Source: Phytohabitans flavus
Lineage (GTDB): Bacteria; Actinomycetota; Actinomycetes; Mycobacteriales; Micromonosporaceae
Direction of reading: 5' to 3'
NCBI RefSeq assembly: GCF_011764545.1
Contig: NZ_AP022870.1
Coordinates: 9,182,001-9,246,000 of the forward strand
Length of the DNA stretch: 64,000 nt
Below, piece by piece: positions 1-8,732 of this stretch (position 1 is its first letter; the number at the start of each line of letters is the position of its first letter). The position numbers were made by a program, and so were the translations under genes. A model generated the notes under the pieces. It saw nothing but the letters and a program-made list of their open reading frames with translations. It did no database searches and was not told the DNA's origin.

Positions 1-96
1 GCGGTGGAGTTGGGACAACGCGGGGCGCGGCGGGCACTGTGCACCATGTGCATCGGTGTTGGCCAGGGGATCTCTCTGCTGCTAGAGATGCCCTAG
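1..96 (+). CDS. Thiolase (acetyl-CoA C-acyltransferase), C-terminal end only
   Basis: The first 31 codons read through to TAG at 94-96 and encode a classic thiolase C-terminus with the run RRALCTMCIGVGQGISLLLE. In thiolases the Cys of the CIGxGxG motif is the second catalytic cysteine, acting as general base in Claisen condensation or thiolysis of acyl-CoA; it is present here. The rest of the gene lies upstream of the window. The next gene may start eight bases after this stop, so the two could be cotranscribed. The family call is firm; the substrate cannot be told from this fragment. Confidence 0.85.
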   Translation, partial: AVELGQRGARRALCTMCIGVGQGISLLLEMP

Positions 97-103
97 CGGT
101 AGG

Positions 104-2341
104 GTGATCGCGAACCGCCGGGGAGATGGGACGAGCAGCCCGAGCGGTACCTCCGGTTGCCGGAGGGACGCGCCGCCGAGGCTGCGGGAGGCGACGATCG
201 ACAATTTCAGCGGGGAGGGAGCGGAGCGGTACGCGCGGAATTGGGCGCGTGCCGGGACGTCGCTCGGCTTCGTACCCATGAGCCAGGCGGAAATCGAGCG
301 CATGCTGCACGACCACACCGTGCTGCTGGCCGAGACGCTTGTGTCCGAACCCTTCACCTCAGCGCCCGCGCACGCGGTGGGACGCGCGCTCGTCGACGCC
401 CACCTCACCGCGCCGGAGTTCCTCGACCGGACGCTGCTCACGTTCGGCCGGCTGTTCCTGGAGCTGGTCGTACCCGAAGTGACGGCCGAGCGCGAGGCGG
501 CGCGGAAGTACGCCGACCGGGCCATCGCCATGCAGGCCGCCCTGGCCGCCGGCTACGCGCGGGCACTGCGCGACCGGACGTTCACCCAGCAGGAACGCAT
601 CAGCCGCGCGGTGTGGTCCGCGCGCAACCAGGCCGAGCAGGACCTGCGGGACAGCGAGGCCCGCTTCCGGGCGGTCTTCGCCGGCGCCGGGATCGGCATC
701 GGCATGGCCGACATGGACGGGCGGATCATCGACGTCAACCAGGCCTTCGCCGACATGCTCGGGTACAGCGTCGAGGAGCTGCGCGAGATCAACGTCGCGA
801 CGCTCTTCTACCCGGAGGACGCGCCGGGCATGTGGGACACGTACAAGGAGATGATCGAGGGCAAGCGCGACGGCACGCGGGTGGAGAAGCGCTACTACCG
901 CAAGGACCGCTCGATCCTCTGGACCGACCTCTCCGTCTCGCTCATCCGTGACGAGGACGGCCAGCCGCGCTTCACGGTGGCGATGGTCGAGGACATCACC
1001 GACCGGTACGAGCTACAGGAGCGGCTGCGCTTCCAGGCGCTGCACGATCCGCTCACCGGGCTGCCCAACCGCACGCTCTTCTTCGAACGGCTGGCCGCGG
1101 TCTTCGACGGCGTCGCGTCCCGGGTCGGGGTGTGCTTCCTCGACCTCGACGGCTTCAAGGCGGTCAACGACAGCCTCGGCCACTACGTGGGCGACGAGCT
1201 GCTTGTAGTCGTGGCACGGCGGCTGGCCGCCTCGGTCTCCGCGCGCGGGCACCTGGTGGCGCGGATGGGCGGCGACGAGTTCGTGATCCTTGTCGAGGAT
1301 TCGACCGGCACCGACGCGGCCATCGAGGTGGCCGATGCGGCGTTGCGGGCGGTGGCCGAGCCCGTGAAGATCGAGTCGCATCAGCCGCTTTCGGTGACGG
1401 CCAGCATCGGCATCGTCGAGCGGGAGGTCGAGGGCACCAGCCCCACCGAGGTGATGAAGGCCGCGGACACCACCCTCTACTGGGCGAAGGCCGACGGGCG
1501 CGGCCAGTGGGCGCTCTTCGACCCGGTGCGGGGCGCGCACCAGCTGGCCCGCGCGGCGCTCGCGGCCGCGCTGCCCGGCGCGCTCGACCGGGGTGAGTTC
1601 ACATTGGAGTACCAGCCGATCGTCGGCTTGGAGAGCAGGCGGCTGCGCGCGGTCGAGGCGCTGGTGCGGTGGCGCCACCCGGAGCTGGGCATGGTGCCGC
1701 CGGACCGGTTCATCGGGCTGGCCGAGGAGACCGGCATGATCGTCCGACTTGGACGGTGGGTGCTGGAGCAGGCGTGTATACAGGGCGCGGAGTGGCACCG
1801 CGAGTTTCCGGACGCCAGCCTGGTGGTGAGCGTCAACCTCGCGGTACGCCAAGCGAACGCGCCCGGCATCGTCGAGGAGGTGGCCAGCGTGCTGGAGCGC
1901 ACCGGGCTCCCGGCCGGCCAACTCCAGCTGGAGCTCACCGAGAGCGCGGTCATGCCCACCGCCGGCGAGCCGGTGCGCTCGCTGCGTGGCCTGGCCGCCA
2001 CCGGCGTACGTATCGCGATCGACGACTTCGGCACCGGGTACTCCAACCTGGCGTACCTGCGGCGGCTGCCGATCCACTCGCTCAAGCTGGCCGGGCCGTT
2101 CATCGAAGAGCTGCGCTCGGGCGACCTCGGAGACTCGGCGAGCAAGGCCGACGAGCGGATCGTGGACGCGCTTGTACGGCTGGCGCACGCGCTGGGCTTG
2201 ACCGTGACGGCGGAGGCGGTGGAGACGGCTCAGCAGGCGGAGCTGCTGCGTGCGCTGGACTGCGACACTGGCCAGGGGCTGCTCTTCGGCGGTGCGACGT
2301 CGGCCGACGACATCACGGCGCGATTGCGGTCAACCCGCTGA
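104..2341 (+). CDS. PAS-GGDEF-EAL cyclic-di-GMP turnover protein
   Basis: A soluble 745-residue protein with an uncharacterised helical N-terminal region (about 1-180), a PAS sensor domain (about 187-300), a GGDEF domain with an intact GGDEF signature at 389-393, and an EAL domain with EAL at 518-520. GGDEF domains make cyclic di-GMP from GTP and EAL domains hydrolyse it. The EAL site keeps the Asn of SVNLAV, Glu of LELTES, the DDFGTGYS loop (Asp 640-641), the Lys of LKL and the late Glu and Gln (TAEAVET, GQGLLF). The usual KID Asp is Ala 663, so phosphodiesterase activity may be altered. No membrane segment is seen, so it probably senses a cytoplasmic cue. GTG 104 is the only start that keeps the conserved YARNWARA segment; the next option is ATG 280. 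Confidence 0.93.
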   Translation: MIANRRGDGTSSPSGTSGCRRDAPPRLREATIDNFSGEGAERYARNWARAGTSLGFVPMSQAEIERMLHDHTVLLAETLVSEPFTSAPAHAVGRALVDAHLTAPEFLDRTLLTFGRLFLELVVPEVTAEREAARKYADRAIAMQAALAAGYARALRDRTFTQQERISRAVWSARNQAEQDLRDSEARFRAVFAGAGIGIGMADMDGRIIDVNQAFADMLGYSVEELREINVATLFYPEDAPGMWDTYKEMIEGKRDGTRVEKRYYRKDRSILWTDLSVSLIRDEDGQPRFTVAMVEDITDRYELQERLRFQALHDPLTGLPNRTLFFERLAAVFDGVASRVGVCFLDLDGFKAVNDSLGHYVGDELLVVVARRLAASVSARGHLVARMGGDEFVILVEDSTGTDAAIEVADAALRAVAEPVKIESHQPLSVTASIGIVEREVEGTSPTEVMKAADTTLYWAKADGRGQWALFDPVRGAHQLARAALAAALPGALDRGEFTLEYQPIVGLESRRLRAVEALVRWRHPELGMVPPDRFIGLAEETGMIVRLGRWVLEQACIQGAEWHREFPDASLVVSVNLAVRQANAPGIVEEVASVLERTGLPAGQLQLELTESAVMPTAGEPVRSLRGLAATGVRIAIDDFGTGYSNLAYLRRLPIHSLKLAGPFIEELRSGDLGDSASKADERIVDALVRLAHALGLTVTAEAVETAQQAELLRALDCDTGQGLLFGGATSADDITARLRSTR

Positions 2342-2495
2342 ACGGGCACACCTTTCTGTCCGGGGCTGTCGCGATCGGCGGTCGAATGGGATGCTGTCGC
2401 GCGTGTGCGGTCTCGTGGAGGTCGGGGCCGTGACTGGGGGATGCGGCCTGGCCGGTGGCGCCGGCGGGTCAGCGATACGCGGGGAGACCGAGGAC

Positions 2496-4405
2496 GTGAG
2501 CGGGGATCAGGGGTCGCGCGCTGCGCCGTTGCGCAAGGGTGACCCGCGAAAGCTGGGGCGATACGAGCTGATTGGCCGGCTTGGCGAGGGCGGGATGGGT
2601 GTCGTCTACCTCGCCCGCGGCGCGGACAGTCGGCAGGTCGCGATCAAGATGATCCGGGCCGACCTGGCGGTGGACGAGGAGTTCCGCCGCCGCTTCCGAA
2701 GCGAGGTCAACCGGGCGCGGCAGGTGCCACCCTTCTGCACGGCCGAGGTGCTCGACGCCGATCCTGAGCACGAGCACCCGTACCTCGTGGTCGAGTATGT
2801 CGACGGGCCCAGCCTCTCCGCCGTGGTCACCGAGCGCGGCCCGCTCAGCCCGGCCAACCTGCACGCGCTCGCGATCGGCATGGCCACCGCGCTCACCGCG
2901 ATCCACGGCGCGGGCGTGATCCATCGCGACCTCAAGCCCAGCAACGTGCTCCTGCCGCCGGGCAGCCCGAAGGTCATCGACTTCGGCATCGCGCGGGCGG
3001 TGGAGGCGACGAGCCACCACACGGCGACGAACCAGTGGCTGGGCACGGTGGCGTACATGGCGCCGGAGCGCTTCGGCAGCGACGCGAGCACGGTCATCAC
3101 GCCCGCGGCGGACATCTTCGCGTGGGGTGCGGTGCTGGCGTTCGCGGGCACCGGCCGTACCCCTTCGCGGCCGATTCGCCGCCGGTGGTCGCCGCCCGCA
3201 TCCTCACCCAGCCGCCCGACCTGACCGGCCTGGTCCCGCCGCTGCGCGAGCTTGTCGAGCGGACGCTCGCCAAGGACCCGACCGCTCGTCCCACGTCGCG
3301 GGCGTTGCTCGACCTGCTGCTGGCCGCCGGCCCGGACCGGCCGCCCGCGGTGGCCGCCGCGCTGGCCCGGCAGCCGGGCCTGCTTGTCGCCGCCGAGGAG
3401 GCGCAGGCGGCGACGGACCAGCACCCGGGGCACGCGGTGACCGCGGCCGCCGTGCCGCCGGAGCTGGAGACTGTCGCGGCGGGCCCGACCGAGCTGGTGA
3501 CCGCGCCGGCCGTCGCCCCGCAGCCGTTGTCCGCGCCCACCCAGCAGGTGGCGCCGCCGCCTCCGGCCGTGCCGTTGCCCGCGCATGTCCCGCCGCCGCC
3601 CATCCTGCCGCCGCTCGCCGCCTCGGTGCCGGCGCCGGTCCCGCCTACGGTCAGCAGCCGGAGTGGCAGCCGGTGGGGACGCTTCGCGAACGTGGCGATG
3701 GCCCTGGCGGTGCTCGTCACCTCGCTGACCGTGGCCGGCATATCGACCGGGGTACTCCCGTTCGGCGGCGACGGCACCCCGTCCGGCGCGGCGCCGTCGG
3801 CCACCGCCGGCTCGCCGACCGCGCCCACGTCCTCCACGTCACCCCGGGCCAGCGAGCTCGTCGCCCAGGACCCGCTGACCGAGCCGCGGTTGTGGCAGCT
3901 CCGCGATGACCCGACTCAGCTCACCACCTGCACCTTCGAGGGCGCACTTGTGATCACCCGCGACAAGCAGGGGCCGTACCGGTGCCCAGGCCCGATGGAC
4001 CAACTCGCCGACTTCTCCATGGCGGTGGACGTGCGGCTCCGGTCCGAGGGCGCCTGCGCCGCGATGTGGTTCCGCTTCGTGGCGGCAGCCGGCTACATCG
4101 TGCGCATCTGCCCGGAGGCCTTCTACGTGGGCACCCACGGCGTCGGCGACGGCACGACCGTGCGGGTGCTGCGCACGCTGGGCTTCGAGACGCCGATCCC
4201 GCTGGACACCCCGACCCGCGTCAGCGTCTCGATGCAGGGCAGCACAATCGCGCTGGAGCGGGACGGCCAGCCGGTCGGCACCGTACAGGACACGACGTTC
4301 AGCGAGGGCCGCGTGGTGCTCGGCATCTACCCGGAGACCCCGGAGCACCAGCCGCCCTTCACGGTCGCCTTCAACAACGTCGAGGTCCGCTCCTTCGAAC
4401 GCTAG
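2496..4405 (+). CDS. Transmembrane Ser/Thr protein kinase, single-base frame break near 3158
   Basis: A PknB-type (Hanks) kinase. It shows the glycine loop GRLGEGGMGVVY, the ATP-binding Lys of VAIKMI, HRDLKPSN and the DFG of VIDFGIAR. The first frame runs to about 3224 but becomes nonsense after GTGR near 3158. The frame one base earlier continues correctly as PYPFAADSPPVVAARIL, then kinase C-lobe (LAKDPTARPTS), a Pro/Ala linker, a membrane span (MALAVLVTSLTVAGIS) and an extracytoplasmic beta-rich domain resembling LamG/DUF1080-type carbohydrate-binding folds. Adding one base between ccg and tac restores GRYPF, so a sequencing deletion is likely. GTG 2496 is chosen because GGGGAG at 2481-2486 is well spaced and the protein then starts just before the kinase core. 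About 637 residues when repaired. Confidence 0.88.
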
Positions 4406-4531
4406 AGATATTCCCCGGTCCGCGTCAGTTGTAGACCGTATGCTCCCGCGGGCACCGCGGAGATCGGCGGCTCGCTGGCGCTCGCCGAGATCCCCGACCT
4501 CCGCTGCCAGGTCCGCGGTCCAAGCGCCCCC
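4406..4531 (+). repeat. Dispersed 3'-flanking repeat, copy 1 (block D)
   Basis: Starts with agatattccccggtccgcg immediately after the kinase stop codon. An inverted copy lies at 52098-52223, just past the GNAT stop on the other strand, so both copies follow the 3' end of a gene in the same relative orientation. By eye they agree at about 80-85% of positions over about 125 bases with one small gap. Confidence 0.75.
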
Positions 4532-4551
4532 CGGGGTTCCTGTTTCCGCGA

Positions 4552-4661
4552 GCTGTCGAGCTGGGCGCGTGGCCGCGCCCAGCAGCACGACCACGACCCT
4601 GGCTTCGGACGGGGACCCTGCCGCTAGGTCCTGGGCGCACCAATGCGCCCAGCTCGACAGC
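4552..4661. repeat. 17-base perfect inverted repeat with nested hairpin
   Basis: The arms at 4552-4568 (gctgtcgagctgggcgc) and 4645-4661 are exact reverse complements separated by 76 bases. Within the left half, 4560-4569 and 4574-4583 form a 10-bp stem with a 4-base loop. No transposase or target duplication is visible. It could be a MITE-like remnant or a structured 3' region. Confidence 0.7.
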
Positions 4662-4776
4662 CCCCGAACCGCGCGGATGGCGGCGGGCTGCCCCCGGCCG
4701 ACGGCCGCCCGGTGCGAGCTTTCGGGACCGGGCCCGGGGCCGCGTTGACGGGATCGAGCATCGACGCTATCCGGCA

Positions 4777-4824
4777 GATCGTGGTATCTAGCTGCGGTTA
4801 TAGCGACAGCTAAATACCACGATC
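4777..4824. repeat. Block B hairpin: GATCGTGGTA arms
   Basis: Arms 4777-4794 and 4807-4824 are reverse complements over 18 positions with one mismatch and a 12-base loop. Related hairpins with the same GATCGTGGTA / TACCACGATC arms occur at 45061-45115 and 51910-51965. Confidence 0.75.
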
Positions 4825-4902
4825 GTTGGCGTGCTCCGACTGGCATGCGGACAAACCGGCTAAAGCGCCCAACCCAAGGTGTCGCTGTGGCCAAGCCCGC
4901 GA

Positions 4903-4950
4903 GATCTAGGCGACTTCCTGTCGTCCTGACGGCAGAAAGTCGACTAGATC
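4903..4950. repeat. Block C hairpin: GATCTAG(T/G)CGACT arms
   Basis: The left arm 4903-4915 (gatctaggcgact) pairs with 4938-4950 (agtcgactagatc) with one mismatch. The same hairpin, perfect in its arms, is at 44934-44981. Confidence 0.7.
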
Positions 4951-5120
4951 CAGAGTTTCCGTCGGGAGTGCGCAGACTCGGCGCCGGAAACCATCCCGGG
5001 GAAGCTATGGTCGCGACAGATTTCCCCAAAGCCCGAAGGACCCGACCCAACCCGGCACTCCGCGCAGCCTCGCAGAATGCCCAAGTCATCGCCTTGACCA
5101 AACTAGGCTGAGTGCCATTG

Positions 5121-5154
5121 GGTCTGGACCACCGCGGACGTCGCGGTAGCTCAC
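5121..5154 (-). repeat. Block A dispersed repeat, short reverse copy
   Basis: The reverse complement matches the first 32 or so bases of the element at 44814-44885 with about one mismatch. The core is itself a near-palindrome (accgcgacgtccgcggt). It sits about 70 bases past the stop of the membrane-protein gene at 5224 (minus strand). Confidence 0.75.
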
Positions 5155-5223
5155 ATCTTTCATTTGGCAATGAATCCGCAGCCACCATTGTGGACGGAGC
5201 CATTACCCCGACGCCAAAGGTCT

Positions 5224-6156
5224 CTAGTTGTAGAACATTGTGGGGAACCAGCCGAAGCCGAAGAGTGCGGGCACTCGGACGTCCCAGTAGATGACTGTGA
5301 AGACGCCGAGCGCCAGCAGCAGGGCGCCGGATACGGCGGCGGCGCGTCGTGGTGTGGCGGACAGCCAGGTCAGGAAGCGGCCGCCGGTGAGGGCCACGAG
5401 CAGCGCGAAGAGCACGGTGACGATGACGATATTGCCCAGCGACTGAAGGACGAACGCGCCTGCGCCGTAGAGCGGGTTTCCGGTGTCGGCGGCCCAATGG
5501 AAGAGCTTGTTGAACAAGGGGTACGGGCGGCCGATGAGGAAGCCACCGATGAGGGCGCCCAGCGTGACCACGCGCGCGACGGGGCGGCCGGCGAAGATGT
5601 CCGGCAGCGTGCCGAGGGCGGCCAGGCCCAGGTAGATCAGCGCGAGCCCGATGATCCCGAAGACCACCGAGGTCTGGATGAGGCGGACCGGCATGTCGCC
5701 CACCCGGGCGGTGGAAAGCTGCGGCAGGCGGTCGCCGAGCAGGACGCCGACGAAGCCGTACACCGCAGAGACACTGACCATGCCGGCGGTGAGGTAGGCG
5801 ACGGGGCGCAGGATCGCGCGCAGCGCACCCGCCGAGCCGGCGCGGCTGGCTTGGCTCATCGGCCCGATCGAGGCGGCCATCGCGATGTTGCACGCGGTGA
5901 ACGTGCCGGCGAGACCGGACACGAACGCGAAGAGCAGGCCGGCGGCGGTGCCGGCGATCGCGGTCTCCTTGGCATCATGGCCGAGGAGCGTGTTGGCGAC
6001 GTTGTCCCCGATCGTCGAGTCGACGAACTCGTACGACCACAGGACGGCGAGGGCGAGGCCGGCGAGGACGCTCAGCACGATGATGCGACCGGTGCGCGGC
6101 GGGCGCCCACTCCCGGTCTCCGTTGAGGGCGTGCGAACTGCTGACGTGGCGGTCAT
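5224..6156 (-). CDS. Polytopic membrane protein, function unknown
   Basis: A 310-residue protein with a short basic N-terminus and about seven or eight hydrophobic segments, beginning with IIVLSVLAGLALAVLW near residue 25. A segment around residue 80 reads FVSGLAGTFTACNIAMAASIGP. Its Gly/Pro-rich membrane hairpin with a single Cys recalls the CcdA/DsbD and LysE-like transporter folds, but the paired redox cysteines of CcdA are absent. Charged loops containing GRPVAR and RPYPLFNKLFHW separate later spans. It is transcribed away from the repeat island and lies 57 bases beyond the end of the flavoprotein gene on the same strand, so cotranscription is possible. A membrane protein is certain; the transported substrate or redox role is not. 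Confidence 0.75.
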   Translation of the reverse strand: MTATSAVRTPSTETGSGRPPRTGRIIVLSVLAGLALAVLWSYEFVDSTIGDNVANTLLGHDAKETAIAGTAAGLLFAFVSGLAGTFTACNIAMAASIGPMSQASRAGSAGALRAILRPVAYLTAGMVSVSAVYGFVGVLLGDRLPQLSTARVGDMPVRLIQTSVVFGIIGLALIYLGLAALGTLPDIFAGRPVARVVTLGALIGGFLIGRPYPLFNKLFHWAADTGNPLYGAGAFVLQSLGNIVIVTVLFALLVALTGGRFLTWLSATPRRAAAVSGALLLALGVFTVIYWDVRVPALFGFGWFPTMFYN

Positions 6157-6213
6157 GGGGACACTAAACGAAAACCCACTACGCCCCGCACCTTCCAGAT
6201 TGCGGAATCTCGC

Positions 6214-8625
6214 TCAGGCGCCGCGCACCCGGGCGTTGGTGGGGTCGTAGAGGGGTTCGTCGCGGACCTCGGCGCTCTGCCACGAGCCGAAGACGCCGAC
6301 CTCGACCTTCGTGCCCACCTCCACAGTGGACGGCAGGTACGCGTACGCGATGGAGGCGCCGACCCGGTAGCCGTAGCCGCCGGAGGTGACGCGGCCGCGG
6401 GGACGGCCGTCGACCCGGACCGGTTCGGTGCCGAGGCAGACCGTGCGCGGGTCGTCGAGCACGAGGCAGCGCAGCCGGCGCTTCGGCCCACCCGCCTCGC
6501 GTGCGGCCAGCAGCGCGTCGCGGCCGAGAAAGTCGGTCTCGGTCCGTACCGCGAACGACAGTCCGGCCTCGTCGGGTGTGGTCTCCGGGGTGATGTCGGA
6601 GCCCCAGACCCGGTACCCCTTCTCCAGCCGCATCGCGTCGATCGCCCGATAGCCGGCCGGGGCCAAGCCGGACGGGGCGCCGGTCGACAGCAGCAGGTCC
6701 CACAGCGTCAGCATGTACTCGGTGGGCGCGTACAGCTCCCAGCCGTACTCGCCCACGAACGTGACCCGCTGGGCGAGCACCGGCACCGGGCCCACGGTGA
6801 GCTGCCGCGCCCGCATGAAGCGGAAGTCGAGCGCCTCGTCGACAAGCGGCTGGAGGATGTCCCGGGCAGCGGGGCCCCACAGGCACAGGCAGCCGTACGC
6901 GCCGGTGACATCCTCGACGCTCGCGCCCTCGGGCGCGTGGCGGCGCAGCCAGGCCAGGTCGCGCACGCCCGAGGCGGTACTCGTCACCACCCTGAAGTGC
7001 GTCTCGCCCAGCCGGGTGACGGTGAGGTCGGCCTCGATGCCGGCACGCGGGTTGAGCAGCTGGGTGTACACCACCGTCCCCACCGGACGGTCCACATCGG
7101 CCGCGCACATCCGCTGGAGGAACGACACCGGCCCGCGCACGTCCAGCTTCGCGAAGGACGACTGGTCGAAGAGGCCCGCCGCGTCCGCCGTCGCCCGGCA
7201 CTCCGCCTCGATGGCCGGCGACCACACGTGTCCTGCCCAGCCGGCCGGGCGGGGCGCCGACGGTACGAAGCCGGGCGGCGGCCCGAACCAGTTGACCCGT
7301 TCCCAGCCGGCCTTCTCGCCGAGCGCCGCACCGAGCGGCTCGAGCCGAGGCCAGGTCGCCGAACGGCGCAATGGGCGGCCGGCGGACCATTCGGTGTACG
7401 GGTACACGACGTCGTAGTACCGCGAGTACGCGTCGAGAGCCTTGGCGGTGGCCCAGGAGCGGCTCCCCGCGTGCGCGCCGAAGCGCCGGATGTCCATATG
7501 GGACACGTCGAATTCCGGCTGGCCGTCCACAATCCACTCCGCCAGCACCTTGCCGACCCCGCCGGCCGCCGCGAGCCCGTGTACGCAGAAGCCGGCCGCC
7601 ACCCAGAGGCCGCGCACCGACGTCTCGCCGAGCAGGAACTCGCCGTCCGGCGTGAACGCCTCCGGCCCGTGCACCACCCGCTCGATCTCCGCCGCTCTCA
7701 GGGCCGGCACCCGGCGGCGGGCGTTCGCCCAGGACTCCTCGAACTTCGGCAGGTCCGGCGGGAAGAGCGTGCGCGCGGTGGCCAGCGGCGCCTCGCCCCC
7801 GTCCGGCCAGCACACGTCGGGGGTGCGGATGTACCCGCCGACGAGCAGCCCGCCGCCCTCGCCGCGGAAGTAGACGATGTGGTCCGGGTCGCGCACGGTC
7901 GGGATGCCGGGCACGTCCGGCGCGTCCACCGCCGACGACACCACGTACTGGTGCTTGATCGGCACGATCGGGATGGCGACCCCGGCGAGGCGCCCCACGT
8001 GGCCCGCCGCCGCGCCGGCCGCATTCACCACGGCCTCGGTGGCGATGCGTCCCTGGTCGGTCAGCACCGCCCGCACCCGGCCCCGCTCGACCTCGACGCC
8101 GGTGACCCGCACGCCGGTGTGGAACTCGACGCCGAGCTTGTGCGCGCCCGCCGCGAGCGCCGCGGCGAGCGGCTCGGGGCGCAGGTAGCCGTCGCCGGGC
8201 AGCCAGCCCGCCGACCGTACGTCGGAGACGTCCAGCAACGGCAGGAGCGAGCGTGCCTCGGCGGGGGAGAGCAGCTCCATCTCCAGCCCGTACGTGTCGG
8301 CGGCGCTGACCTGCCGCAGCAGCTCCTCCTCCCGCTCCGGCGTGGTGGCCAGCCGCAGCCCGCCGACGCCCCGCCAGCCCGGGTCCAGCCCGGTGCTTTC
8401 GCGCAGCTCGGCGTAGAGCGACGAGGAATACATGATCATGCGGGTCTGGCTGATGGTGGAGCGGAGCTGGCCGACGAAGCCGGCCGAGTGCCAGGTCGTG
8501 CCCTCGGTCAGCTCGTGCTGCTCCAGTACCACCACGTCGGTCCAGCCCAGCCGGGCCAGGTGGTAGGCGATGCTGCACCCGGCCACCCCGCCGCCCACCA
8601 CGACAACCCGCGCATCAGTACGCAC
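6214..8625 (-). CDS. FAD-dependent dimethylglycine/sarcosine dehydrogenase-like protein with GcvT domain
   Basis: An 803-residue two-domain enzyme of the DMGDH/SARDH family. The N-terminal half is a DAO-type FAD domain beginning VVVGGGVAGCSIAYHLA at about residue 8, followed by TTWHSAG near residue 44, the motif holding the covalent-FAD His in characterised family members. The C-terminal half (about 430-800) is a folate-binding GcvT-like aminomethyltransferase domain, including AAGLFDQSSFAKLDVRGP and EYGWELYAPTEY. Family members demethylate dimethylglycine or sarcosine and pass the one-carbon unit to tetrahydrofolate. The gene diverges from the choline-kinase-like gene across a 107-base promoter region holding a perfect FadR-type palindrome. 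The exact N-methyl substrate is inferred from context only. Confidence 0.9.
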   Translation of the reverse strand: MRTDARVVVVGGGVAGCSIAYHLARLGWTDVVVLEQHELTEGTTWHSAGFVGQLRSTISQTRMIMYSSSLYAELRESTGLDPGWRGVGGLRLATTPEREEELLRQVSAADTYGLEMELLSPAEARSLLPLLDVSDVRSAGWLPGDGYLRPEPLAAALAAGAHKLGVEFHTGVRVTGVEVERGRVRAVLTDQGRIATEAVVNAAGAAAGHVGRLAGVAIPIVPIKHQYVVSSAVDAPDVPGIPTVRDPDHIVYFRGEGGGLLVGGYIRTPDVCWPDGGEAPLATARTLFPPDLPKFEESWANARRRVPALRAAEIERVVHGPEAFTPDGEFLLGETSVRGLWVAAGFCVHGLAAAGGVGKVLAEWIVDGQPEFDVSHMDIRRFGAHAGSRSWATAKALDAYSRYYDVVYPYTEWSAGRPLRRSATWPRLEPLGAALGEKAGWERVNWFGPPPGFVPSAPRPAGWAGHVWSPAIEAECRATADAAGLFDQSSFAKLDVRGPVSFLQRMCAADVDRPVGTVVYTQLLNPRAGIEADLTVTRLGETHFRVVTSTASGVRDLAWLRRHAPEGASVEDVTGAYGCLCLWGPAARDILQPLVDEALDFRFMRARQLTVGPVPVLAQRVTFVGEYGWELYAPTEYMLTLWDLLLSTGAPSGLAPAGYRAIDAMRLEKGYRVWGSDITPETTPDEAGLSFAVRTETDFLGRDALLAAREAGGPKRRLRCLVLDDPRTVCLGTEPVRVDGRPRGRVTSGGYGYRVGASIAYAYLPSTVEVGTKVEVGVFGSWQSAEVRDEPLYDPTNARVRGA

Positions 8626-8645
8626 ACGCGAGTCCTATCACCTAA

Positions 8646-8658
8646 TTGGTCAGACCAA
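8646..8658. promoter_or_regulatory. FadR/GntR-type operator TTGGTCAGACCAA
   Basis: A perfect 13-base odd palindrome in the divergent promoter region between the flavoprotein and the kinase-like gene. It overlaps a second inverted repeat, TCAGACC-aaaa-GGTCTGA. FadR-subfamily GntR regulators commonly bind TGGTC-N-GACCA-like sites, and such a regulator is encoded at 11295. The pairing is inferred. Confidence 0.65.
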
Positions 8659-8732
8659 AAGGTCTGAGCGGCCACTCAAAACTTAGCCTGCCGTGTATTG
8701 ACGCTGTTCAGCTCACGGACAGAAACTCAGCC

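Larger units (their letters stand above)
4406..5223. other. Gene-free repeat island downstream of the kinase
   Basis: No open frame here has protein-like composition or family motifs. The stretch is built from repeat blocks: a 125-base element directly after the kinase stop, a 17-base inverted repeat, an 18-base hairpin, a 13-base hairpin, and a reverse copy of a block found near 44.8 and 51.5 kb. The short frames inside are low-complexity Arg/Pro/Ala strings typical of GC-rich noncoding DNA. Confidence 0.7.

Noticed and set aside
4440..5111. Short plus-strand frames in the first repeat island
   Set aside because: Arg/Pro/Ala low complexity spanning palindromes and dispersed repeats, with no ribosome site or family match.
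5164..6126. Plus-strand frame of 320 residues rich in Gly, Asp, Arg and His
   Set aside because: It is the complement of the membrane-protein gene and has charged low-complexity content without motifs.
6937..8667. Plus-strand frame of 576 residues across the flavoprotein gene
   Set aside because: Antisense shadow; the minus strand carries a full FAD and GcvT domain protein.
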